A stretch of DNA of 64,000 nucleotides from Tepidimonas taiwanensis. GTDB lineage: Bacteria; Pseudomonadota; Gammaproteobacteria; Burkholderiales; Burkholderiaceae_C. A program made the position numbers and the translations under genes. The stretch spans positions 2,829,501 to 2,893,500 of the forward strand of contig NZ_CP083911.1 of NCBI RefSeq assembly GCF_020162115.1. Direction: 5' to 3'. The notes beneath the pieces are model-generated. The model made no database searches and was not told the origin of the DNA. It was given only the letters and a program-made list of their open reading frames with translations. Within the stretch, counting starts at the first letter, position 1; the number at the start of each line of letters is the position of its first letter. This document shows positions 9,234 to 17,210 of this stretch, one piece after another.

Positions 9234-10865
9234 GTCGTCCCTGAAAAATTCATTTTCACGCCGCCCTTAGCCGCAGCTGGGCAGGGTTGGCGCCACTGGA
9301 CTCGGTTGGCCGCCGCTGGGCGAGCCACCGGCCGATGAGGCGCACGGCCGCAATGAGGCGCAAAAAAGCTCGCCTCAAGAAGGGCACGCCCTTCTTCGTG
9401 ATCATGCGCAGCAGCCAGCGGATGTTGTAGCCCGCCGCGCACAGCACCGCGTGCAGCCGGTCACCCTGCTCGCCCTTGAGGTGGCACCTGTCCATGCGGT
9501 GATCCTGCTTCAAGTGCCCGATGACCGGCTCGATGGCCTGGCGGCGCTTGAGCAGCTTGCGCTCCTGCTGCGTGAGGCGCTTGATCTTGCCGCGGTGCAC
9601 CAGGCGCACATCCGCAATGTCGGCTTCCACCCCGCGGTAGCCCAGATCGGCAAACGCTGTGCTGGGCTTGATGCCAGTGTCCTGCATCAGGATCGTGGCC
9701 TGCTCCAGCTGCGCTTGCAGCGTGTGCCCGTCGTAGGGGTTGCCATGGAAGGCCCGGGCTGCGACGATGAGGCTGTGCTTCAGGGTGCTGGCAATGCCGA
9801 CCTTGACGCCGAACTCGTAAGGGCAGCGGGCCTTGCCCTTGTTGATGCACTCCACCTCCGGCGCGTGCCAGGCGTAGAGCTTTCGAGTCCCGTCGGCGGT
9901 CTTTCGGTTGGCAGTCTGCGCCACCAGACGCGCCGCCTTGTTGAGGGTGTGGCCAAGAGCACTCTGGATGGCCTGCCCCAGGCGGCTGGCCTTGCGCTCG
10001 ATCTCGCGCTGCAGCCTGGCCACGATCGTGCGCTGGCGCTTGATGACCCGGCGCATGCGCGCAAACTGCCGCGCGTGCGCATAGCGTCCTGCCTTGCGGG
10101 CCAGCTCCTTGCCTTCCTTGGCAAAGGTCTGCTTCAAGGCGATGCCGGCGGCCTTGGCCGCCTCCACCAGCTTGGTGCGTGCCGTCTCCAGCAGCCGGCT
10201 GTCGGTGGGGTGCGCCACCGCCTTGGGTTGTACGGTGGTGTCCACCACCACGCGCTTGAGTTCCTGCGGCTTGATGAGTCCGGTTTCCACCGCCACGTTG
10301 ATGGTCTGCGCCAAGAGTTCTTCCACGCCTTCTTCGCCCAGCAGCCGGCGAAACTTCACCAGCGTCGTGGCGTCGCACGGCCGGCGATGTTCAAAGTACG
10401 CCCGCCCCGAGAAGAACTGCCATGTGGGGGTTTCGCCCCAGCGCTCGACCACCCCTTCGTCCGACTCGTTGAAGGCGTGCTTCAGATACAGCAGCGCGAT
10501 CATCACGCGCAGCGGCACGCGGGGTCGGCCTGCGTTGGACGCCCGAGCTGCGCGCACCGGAGATTCGCCAAAGAGGTCCAGATCGGGCATCGCGACACCT
10601 GCGCGCGCTTTGCGCATGAACAGGTGCGACAGCCTTGCTTCCAACTCCTGCCACGGCATGCGTGAGGACAACACCGCCAGCGGATGGCGCAGGTCGATCA
10701 TCTGATCGAGCCGGGCGCGGAAGAAGTCCTCGGTGGCGGGGCAGGCAAACATCGCAAAACTCCCAGAAAACGGCGCATCAGACCATCAAATCTGGGGGAA
10801 ATTGTACTCGCAAACAGACAATAACACAAGAAAAATCATGCTGTTATGAATATTTCAGGGGCGAC
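9234..10865 (-). mobile_element. IS5-like element, copy 1 (divergent subtype)
   Basis: 1632 bp, flanked by a 6-bp direct repeat CAAAGA (9228-9233 and 10866-10871). The ends are GTCGTCCCTGAAAAATTC on the left and the reverse complement of GTCGCCCCTGAAATATTC on the right. It carries one transposase on the minus strand. The two later copies have the same terminal pattern but differ clearly in sequence. It sits inside the IS2-like OrfB. Confidence 0.88.
9256..10752 (-). CDS. IS5-family transposase (copy 1)
   Basis: 498 residues. The N-terminus matches DUF772 (GRPRVPLRVMIALLYLKHAFN, DEGVVERWGETPTWQFFSG). A DDE_Tnp_1 domain follows: VVVDTTVQPKAVAHPTDSRL (first Asp), DLGYRGVE (second Asp) and RQAIEPVIGHLKQDHRMDR (Glu). 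A coiled, basic insertion lies at 215-290. The ATG at 10752 has a GGGAG ribosome binding site. The frame is intact. Confidence 0.92.
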   Translation of the reverse strand: MFACPATEDFFRARLDQMIDLRHPLAVLSSRMPWQELEARLSHLFMRKARAGVAMPDLDLFGESPVRAARASNAGRPRVPLRVMIALLYLKHAFNESDEGVVERWGETPTWQFFSGRAYFEHRRPCDATTLVKFRRLLGEEGVEELLAQTINVAVETGLIKPQELKRVVVDTTVQPKAVAHPTDSRLLETARTKLVEAAKAAGIALKQTFAKEGKELARKAGRYAHARQFARMRRVIKRQRTIVARLQREIERKASRLGQAIQSALGHTLNKAARLVAQTANRKTADGTRKLYAWHAPEVECINKGKARCPYEFGVKVGIASTLKHSLIVAARAFHGNPYDGHTLQAQLEQATILMQDTGIKPSTAFADLGYRGVEADIADVRLVHRGKIKRLTQQERKLLKRRQAIEPVIGHLKQDHRMDRCHLKGEQGDRLHAVLCAAGYNIRWLLRMITKKGVPFLRRAFLRLIAAVRLIGRWLAQRRPTESSGANPAQLRLRAA

Positions 10866-11166
10866 CAAAGATTGCTGCGACCGCGAAGTGATCGCCTGGC
10901 GGGCATGGGAGGGCAAAGGGCTGCCCGGTGAGCCGGTGCGCGAGATGTTGATCGAGGCGGTGGAAAAACGCTTTGGCTCGGTGGAGGCGCTGCCCCCTGA
11001 TCACAGGCTGGAATTCCTCAGCGACAACGGCAGCGCCTACATCGCAGCCCAGACCCGAGCAGTGGCGCGTTCACTGGGCCTCAAGCCGATCAACACGCCG
11101 GTGTGCAGTCCGCAGAGCAACGGCATGGCCGAGAGCTTCGTCAACACGTTCAAGCGCGACTACGTG

Positions 11167-12788
11167 GTTGCCCCTGAAAAATTCACCCCACCGCTCGCAG
11201 CGTCCCTGGCATGGGGGTGGTGAGCGCGCGCTTTGCCTGCTCGATGGTTTGTAGCAGGCGCAGCAGCAGACGCAAAAGAACCGCCACAAGGGGGCCGATG
11301 CCCCGCTTGGCGATCATGCGCAGCAGCCAGCGGATGTTGTAGCCGGCCGCGCACAGCACCGCGTGCAGCCGATCGCCCCGCTCGCCCTTGAGGTGACAGC
11401 GATCCATGCGGCAATCGGCCTTCAGGTGCCCGATGATGGGTTCGATGGCCTGGCGGCGCTTGAGCCGGCGCCGATCGGAGCGACTCAGGCACCGCCAGCG
11501 CCCGCGGTGCACGATGCGCACCTGTGGGTTGTCGGCCTCCACCCCGCGGTAGCCCAGGTCCACGTACACCTCGGTGGGAGCGACGGCGTTGTCCTGCATC
11601 AGGATGGTGGCCTGTTCGAGCTGCGCCCACAGGGTGTGTCCGTCGTAGGGATTGCCGTGAAAGGCGCGCGCACCCACGACCAGGTTGTGCTGCAGGGTGC
11701 TGGCCACACCGACCTTCACCCCGAACTCGTAGGGGCTGCGCGCCTTGCCTTTGCTGATGCAATCGACCTCCGGTGCGTGCCAGGCATACAGCTTGGGATG
11801 CCCTGCGTTGGCCTTGCGCTGGCGGCTCTGCGCCATGATCTGTTGCGCCTTGGCCAGCGACTCGCCCAGGGCCTCGCGTGCAGCCTGCGTCAGTGCCGTG
11901 GCTTTGCGCTCGATCTCGCGCGCCAAGCGTCCCACGATCGTGGCCTGGCGCTCGATGGTGCGGCGCAGCCGCTTGAACTGCCTGGCATGCGCGTAGCCGG
12001 CAGCCTTGCGCCGCAGTCGCTGCCCCTCCTTCGCAAAGGTCTGCTTGAGCTGCACCCCGGCGTTCTTGGCCGCCGCCACGAGCTTGACTCGCGCCACCTC
12101 CAGCAGCCGGCTGTCGCTGGGGTGGGCGATGGCCTTGTGCTGCACGGTGCTGTCCACCACCAGGTGCTCGAGCGCCTGCGGCTCGATGAGCTCGAGTTCG
12201 ACCGCCACATTGATCGTCTGCGCCAGCAGCTCCTCCACCCCCTTCTTCCCCGAGCCACTGGCGAAACTTCACCAGCGTCGTGGCATCGCACGGCAGCCGA
12301 TCCTCGTAGTAGGCACAGCCCGAGAAATACTGCCAGCGGGGCGTGTCTCTCCAGCGCTGCACCACGCCTTCATCGGACTCGTTGAAGGCGTGCTTGAGGT
12401 ACAGCAGGCTGATCATGATGCGCAGCGGCACGCGCGGCCGCCCCGCGCGGCTGGTGCGCCGGGTGCGCGCGCGCTGCTCACCGAAGAGGTCGATCGCGTC
12501 GTCCAGCGCCTCGACAGCCTGGCTGCGGGGTGCGCGCGCCAGGCGCTGCGCGATCGCGTGCTCGAGCCGCTGCCACGGCATGCGCTGTGCCAGCACCGCC
12601 AGTGGGTGGCGCACATCGATCATGTGCTCCAGACGCAGCCGGAAAAAATCCTCGCTGTGCATGCACTCGGCCATGGTCAGAACTCCCAGCAACCGCGTCG
12701 AGGGTGGCAAAAAGCTGGGAGAAATTGTACCGCAAAACAGCCAAAAACGAACGCTTTATCAACGGGTTAGGAATATTTCAGGGGCGAC
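11167..12788 (-). mobile_element. IS5-like element, copy 2 (frameshifted, no target duplication)
   Basis: 1622 bp, essentially identical to copy 3 (17211-18831) except for one extra C. The left end GTTGCCCCTGAAAAATTC abuts the IS2-like OrfB; the right end abuts an ISL3-family transposase fragment. The flanking hexamers are TACGTG and GTAAGA, so there is no target duplication. That indicates deletion or recombination between two copies rather than simple insertion. Confidence 0.88.
11183..12674 (-). pseudogene. IS5-family transposase (copy 2), frameshifted
   Basis: Same protein as copy 3 (starts MAECMHSEDFF) but with five instead of four C residues at about 12238-12242. This shifts the frame after GEEG at about residue 160. 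The remaining 351 codons from 12238 down to 11183 stay open and hold most of the DDE domain. A full-length product is not made without frameshifting. Confidence 0.88.
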
Positions 12789-13292
12789 GTAAGACGCTCA
12801 GGCAGCTGCTGTGGGGCATGCGGCGCAACCCCAGCAGCTGGAGCGCCCGCCAGATCCAGGCGATGCACTGGCTGCAGCGCTCGACGCTCAAAAGCGCGCG
12901 GGCGTGGCGGCTGAAGATGGCGCTGCGCGAGGTGTACGCGCGGGCCACAGCGCACAACAGCATCGAACAGGCCGCATCCGACCTCAGGGCCTGGCTGAGC
13001 TGGGCGCGGCGCTGTCGGCTCGAGCCGTTCAAGAAGCTGGCCGCCACGCTCAAGGAGCGGTTCGACGCGGTGGTGCGCGGCATGGTCGATCACCGCAGCA
13101 ACGCCTTCGTCGAGGCGATGAACGGGCTGCTGCAGCAGGCCAAGCGCGCCGCGCGCGGCTTCAGGACGAGCCAGAACTTCATCGCCATCGCCTACCTGCG
13201 CATGTCCAAGCTCAAGCACCTGCCGGCCAGTCCGTTCGCGCCGGCGATGCCCCAGTGACAGTGTTGCTTTCCACACGAAACGACATGGAGCC
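12789..13292 (+). pseudogene. ISL3-family transposase, C-terminal fragment and right end
   Basis: Codons 12791-13258 read as the end of an ISL3 transposase (LLWGMRRNPSSW, MHWLQRSTLKSARAWRLKMALR, SNAFVEAMNGLLQQAKRAARGFR, FIAIAYLRMSKLKHLP). The 5' two thirds were removed at the edge of IS5-like copy 2. About 34 bases after the stop comes GGAGCC (13288-13293), a plausible outer end of the IS right inverted repeat. The insertion seems to have replaced a divergent regulator gene. Confidence 0.85.
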
Positions 13293-13295
13293 GAC

Positions 13296-13326
13296 TTGAC
13301 TCTATAGTAGCTATAGAGTGTTAAAT
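13296..13326 (+). promoter_or_regulatory. MerR-type metal-responsive promoter (CadR/PbrR-like)
   Basis: -35 TTGACT (13296-13301) and -10 TTAAAT (13321-13326) are separated by 19 bp, the over-long spacer diagnostic of MerR-family promoters. The spacer holds a perfect dyad: ACTCTATAG (13299-13307), TAG, CTATAGAGT (13311-13319). It resembles Pb/Cd/Zn-type operators. No MerR gene is found in the window; the place where a divergent one would sit is occupied by the ISL3 fragment. Confidence 0.85.
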
Positions 13327-13402
13327 CTCAAAATACCCTCCGGATGCTTGCTGGTTTCTGCAAGAGCCTCGCCGGATCAGGAACGAGAAGAATCAAGGAC
13401 CA

Positions 13403-14305
13403 ATGACTATGACTGATGAATGCCAGAAATCCTGCGGATGTGCGTCCGAGCGGAAGGCGGAGTCCATGACGGGTGCCACGCCGACCGGGACGGGAAGGAT
13501 GAGTCTGTTCTCGGTGCCGAAGATGGACTGCCCTTCGGAGGAGCGCATGATCCGGCTCGCGCTCGAGAATACGAGCGGGCTGGCCGCACTCGAGTTCGAT
13601 CTTGGCAAGCGCGAGTTGCGTGTTTTTCACGACGGCCCCGTCGAACCCATTGCAAGCAAGCTTGAAAGTCTCGGCTTGGGCGCCCGTCTCATTGCGTCAA
13701 CTGAATCGAATGGCCCGCACACTGTCGATGGGCAAAGCGACAGCCAGCCGTCCTCCGAGCAAGAGTCTCGCGCTCTCAAATGGTTGCTTGCCATCAACGC
13801 CGCCATGTTTGTCGTCGAAGTGACGACCGGGTGGATTGCGCAGTCCACGGGGCTCATGGCTGACTCACTGGACATGTTCGCGGATGCCGCCGTCTACGGG
13901 CTCGCGCTCTACGCCGTCGGCCGTCCTACCGGGCACCAGCTGAAGGCGGCGCGGTTGTCAGGCTGGCTGCAACTGTTGCTCGCGCTCGGCGCAATGTCCG
14001 AGGTGCTGCGCCGCTTCGTCTTTGGTAGCGAGCCCGAGCCACCGCTCATGATGGGGATCGCGCTCGTTGCGCTCATTGCAAACGTTACCTGCCTTGTCTT
14101 GATCTCCAGTCATCGAAAAGGCGGCGCTCACATGAAGGCAAGCTGGATTTTCTCCACGAACGACGTGCTGGCAAACCTGGGGGTGATCGCGGCCGGGGCG
14201 TTGGTCGCCTGGACAGGATCGCGTTACCCCGATTTGGTGATTGGCTCGCTCATCGCGCTGCTGGTATTGAACGGTGCGCGGCGCATCCTGCGCCTCGGTG
14301 CCTGA
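13403..14305 (+). CDS. Cation transporter with N-terminal HMA-like domain (CDF-type)
   Basis: 300 residues. Residues 1-30 hold a Cys-rich head (CQKSCGC). Residues 33-95 are a heavy-metal-associated-like domain in which the usual CxxC is DCPSEE. Six hydrophobic segments follow (about 123-145, 150-170, 182-205, 215-235, 250-270, 275-292). ADSLDMFADAAVYG carries the Asp residues of a cation-diffusion-facilitator metal site. Export of Cd, Zn or Pb from the cytoplasm is the likely role, consistent with the MerR-type promoter in front. ATG 13403 follows AAGGA; a second ATG at 13409 is possible. Confidence 0.78.
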   Translation: MTMTDECQKSCGCASERKAESMTGATPTGTGRMSLFSVPKMDCPSEERMIRLALENTSGLAALEFDLGKRELRVFHDGPVEPIASKLESLGLGARLIASTESNGPHTVDGQSDSQPSSEQESRALKWLLAINAAMFVVEVTTGWIAQSTGLMADSLDMFADAAVYGLALYAVGRPTGHQLKAARLSGWLQLLLALGAMSEVLRRFVFGSEPEPPLMMGIALVALIANVTCLVLISSHRKGGAHMKASWIFSTNDVLANLGVIAAGALVAWTGSRYPDLVIGSLIALLVLNGARRILRLGA

Positions 14306-14340
14306 AGCAGGCGAGCGCGGGACATGCCGCCCCGGCAATA

Positions 14341-14548
14341 TCAACGACTGAATTCCCGCCCTGGAATTTCACGCTGCGCTGCCCAATCCAATGGCAAGGC
14401 TCGCCGGATCAGGCGCTCCAGCACAAGGCCGACTGCCTTTTCCACCACGCACGCCTCGACGATGTCAGGTGCAAGCCGGGTCAGTTGCGCGATCCGACTT
14501 GCATGCCCCCGGTCAATGCTCTCGGCTGCCGCGATCTCGGTGATGGAG
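14341..14548 (-). pseudogene. Remnant of a recombinase-module HTH gene
   Basis: Read on the minus strand, this encodes SITEIAAAESIDRGHASRIAQ, then LTRLAPDIVEA and LPLDWAAQRE. The block aligns with the second half of the HTH protein at 3955-4386 (LSEVADREGMDRAYVSR, LTTLAPDIVAA, LLWDEQRA). The 5' half is missing, cut where the EAL fragment begins. A related recombinase module therefore once occupied this place. Confidence 0.65.
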
Positions 14549-14550
14549 GG

Positions 14551-14951
14551 TCACGCGCGCCCTGACCTCGGCCGGGTTTGCGCTGTCCATCGATGATTTC
14601 GGCACCGGGTATTCCTCACTGGCTTACCTCAAGCGATTTCCCGTTCATAAACTGAAGATCGACATCTCGTTCGTGCGGGACATGCTGACCGATCGCAACG
14701 ATCTCGCCATTGTGTCCGCCATCGTTGCCATGGCGAAGAGCCTCGGCCTCAAGACCCTGGCCGAAGGTGTGGAAGAGGCAGCGCAGGCGGAACACTTGCT
14801 GGCATTGGGTTGCGACGAAGCACAGGGGTATTACTTCGCCCGTCCGGAGCCGGCCGAGGTTTTCGCGCGCAGGTGGTTGCAAAGCGCATGTCCGAGTCAT
14901 GATCTCGGTCAGGACGTGGATCGCCAAGAGCAAGGCCACCTCGGTACATGA
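14551..14951 (+). pseudogene. EAL-domain fragment (c-di-GMP phosphodiesterase remnant)
   Basis: The frame encodes the C-terminal half of an EAL domain: FALSIDDFGTGYSSLAYLKRFPV, KLKIDISFVRDM, the LAEGVEE motif, and GCDEAQGYYFARP. The catalytic EAL motif itself and any upstream domains are lost at the junction with the HTH remnant. No start codon with a ribosome binding site exists, so it is non-functional. Confidence 0.82.
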
Positions 14952-15150
14952 CGGCAAAGCCGCTCCATGGCACCGGGCCCCGGCGCATGATCACGCCCTC
15001 GAGTTCTCTCAAACTCTTCGTAGCGTTCACGCTGATCCGTGATCGGGAGCCGTCAGCCCGGTCGGTTCAACAGCGATCGGGGCCATTGCCTCTGCGAAAG
15101 CGCACAGACCAAAGGCACTTGGGCTGGCTCGCCCCAACTGCTTCACCTCA

Positions 15151-16533
15151 TCAGGTTCCGCCTGGGAACTCCAGGCAGAACCGGGTCCTGCCCTGCGCGG
15201 ACGTCACGCTGATCGATCCTCCATGGGTTTGCATAATGGCGCGGGTAATCGCCAATCCCAGCCCTGCGCCGTCGGTTTCCGGATGTGACCGCGATGGGTC
15301 GGCCCGGTAAAAGCGATCGAACAGGCGCGGCAAGATCTTCGGCTCGATGTCCTCGCCGGTGTTCTCGACGCTCACCCGGGTGGCTTGGGAAGACTGGCTA
15401 ATCTCGATCGTGACCTCGCCATGTGGCGGCGTGTGGCGCAGCGCGTTCGAAAGCAGATTGCTCAGGGCACGGCGGAACATCAAGCGATCACCGACGATCT
15501 CGCCCTCACCACGCTGAGCCAGTCTGACGCCCTTCTCCTCGGCGACCGCCTCATAGAACTCAATCAGGGCGTGCGTTTCCTCGGCTGCCGAGAAACGTTC
15601 CCGGTTCGGCAGCATCATCCCGCGTTCGGCCTTGGCCAGGAACAGCATATCGGACACCATGCGGCCCAGACGCTGCAGTTCCTCGGCATTGGAAGCCAGG
15701 ATCTCCCGGTAGGTATCGGCATCGCGCCGGGTAGCCAACGCGACCTGGGTCTGGGTCAGCAGGTTGCTCAGGGGGGTGCGCAGCTCATGCGCCAGATTCG
15801 ACGAGAACTCCGACAGTCGCGTGAACGCGTCTTCCAGCCGGTCCAGCATCTTGTTGAGTTCGTGAGCCAGATCGGCCATTTCGATGGGTACCGCCTCGAC
15901 GGGCATGCGCTGGTGCAGCCGCTGGCTCGTGAGCGTGGTGGCTCTGGATTTCATGGCACGCAATGGCGCCAGCCCCTTGTACGCGGCAAACCAGCTCAGC
16001 AAGCCACAGATGACGATCGTCACGACGGCATAGGTCATCAGGGTGCGCCGCAACTCCAGCATGAACCGTGTGTGATGCGCCGTGTCCATGGCAACGAGGA
16101 TGTCCAGCCGCGTCGTTGCGTCATAGGCTGGAATAACCCGGACACGCATCCCGCGAAACGCCTGCCCTGCGTCGGCCCAATGGATCAGCGCGTCGTTGCC
16201 GTTGCCTTCATCCGCCGGTGACAGTTCGCGCGGGAGGCGAAATCCTTCGGACTGGAAGAGCGTTTCACCTTTCGAATCGTGGACGCTGACGTACAGCCCG
16301 TGATGGTGGCTCAATGCCTCACGCAGCAGCCACTTGGCGTCCTCGGTCGAATTGGATCGCGCCAAAATATCCTCGATCAGGTGCTGCTTGTCCTGCAGCG
16401 CCATGTGATCCAGCTCGATGAAATGCCGCTCGGATGCAGCGATGACCAACAAGGCCAATCCAAACACCACAGCCCCAGCCGCCAACGTAAAGAAGAGGGT
16501 GAGCCGGGTCGTCAGTGACAGGGAGCGAAACAT
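15151..16533 (-). CDS. copS: Heavy-metal sensor histidine kinase (CusS/CopS-like)
   Basis: 460 residues. TM helices at 12-33 and 163-185 bracket a periplasmic sensor of about 130 residues rich in His (SHHHGLYVSVHDSKGE). HAMP domain 186-238, phosphoacceptor His249 in NLAHELRTPLSNLL, N box LLSNALRHTP, G box GAGLGLAITRAI. The length and order match the CusS/IrlS/CopS copper-silver sensor family. It follows its response regulator immediately (regulator stop 16534, kinase ATG ending 16533), and the copper operon is divergent. Its own expression is probably reduced because the shared promoter is now separated by an IS. Confidence 0.88.
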   Translation of the reverse strand: MFRSLSLTTRLTLFFTLAAGAVVFGLALLVIAASERHFIELDHMALQDKQHLIEDILARSNSTEDAKWLLREALSHHHGLYVSVHDSKGETLFQSEGFRLPRELSPADEGNGNDALIHWADAGQAFRGMRVRVIPAYDATTRLDILVAMDTAHHTRFMLELRRTLMTYAVVTIVICGLLSWFAAYKGLAPLRAMKSRATTLTSQRLHQRMPVEAVPIEMADLAHELNKMLDRLEDAFTRLSEFSSNLAHELRTPLSNLLTQTQVALATRRDADTYREILASNAEELQRLGRMVSDMLFLAKAERGMMLPNRERFSAAEETHALIEFYEAVAEEKGVRLAQRGEGEIVGDRLMFRRALSNLLSNALRHTPPHGEVTIEISQSSQATRVSVENTGEDIEPKILPRLFDRFYRADPSRSHPETDGAGLGLAITRAIMQTHGGSISVTSAQGRTRFCLEFPGGT

Positions 16534-17210
16534 TCAGCGCTCCTCCGGTGCTTCCAATACGTAACCCATGCCACGTACGGTGTGGATCAGCTTGACCTCA
16601 TGACCCTCATCAATCTTCGCGCGCAAGCGCCGGATGGCCACCTCGATCACATTGGTATCGCTGTCGAAATTCATGTCCCAGACCTGCGAGGCGATCAGCG
16701 AGCGGGGCAGAACCTCGCCATGACGGCGCATCAGCAGTTCCAGCAAGCCGAACTCTTTGGCCGTCAGGCTGATTCGTCGCCCGCCGCGTGAAACGCGTCG
16801 GCGCAGCAGGTCCAGTTCGAGATCGGCCACGCGCAGCACGGTGCTCTCGTTGCCACTGCGCCCCCGGCGCAGGATCGTGCGCACGCGGGCCAGCAATTCG
16901 GCAAAGGAGAAAGGCTTGACCAGATAGTCGTCCGCACCGAGTTCAAGGCCTTTGACCCGGTCTTCCACCTGATCGCGTGCGGTCAGGAACAGCACCGGCA
17001 TCTGCAGGCCGCGATGGCGCAAGGACTGCAGTACCTGCCAGCCGTCGAGGCCGGGCAGCATCACATCCAGGATGACCAGGTCGTACTCGCCCTGCAAGGC
17101 CAGGTGCAGACCATCGGCGCCGTCTTGCGCCAGATCGACCACGAAACCCGCTTCGCTCAAGCCTTGTCGCAGGTAGTCGCCCGTTTTGGGTTCATCTTCA
17201 ACGATCAGTA

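Larger units (their letters stand above)
8370..11166 (+). mobile_element. IS3-family (IS2-like) element, interrupted and 3'-truncated
   Basis: The left end TAGCCCCCTGAATCTCC resembles IS2-group termini. Two overlapping frames follow (8429-8821 and 8818 onward). The second is interrupted by a 1632-bp IS5-like element at 9234-10865 (target duplication CAAAGA at both sides) and is then lost at 11167, where another IS begins. No right end is present, so the element cannot transpose. Confidence 0.75.
8818..11166 (+). pseudogene. IS3-family transposase OrfB, split by one IS and truncated by another
   Basis: Part one (8818-9233) encodes the HTH_21 and DDE start (PSYGYRRACALVN to LEIKCDSGQTVSATFTK). 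Part two (10872-11166) resumes in the same frame with DCCDREVIAW, then DNGSAYIA and NGMAESFVNTFKRDYV. Removing 9234-10865 and one CAAAGA copy restores an uninterrupted rve-type integrase core. The last catalytic glutamate region is present but the 3' end is missing. The catalytic DDE order is otherwise recognisable. Confidence 0.85.

Noticed and set aside
17160..17160. TTG start for the copper response regulator
   Set aside because: It would remove the first strand and acidic pocket; joining across the IS restores a perfect N-terminus.
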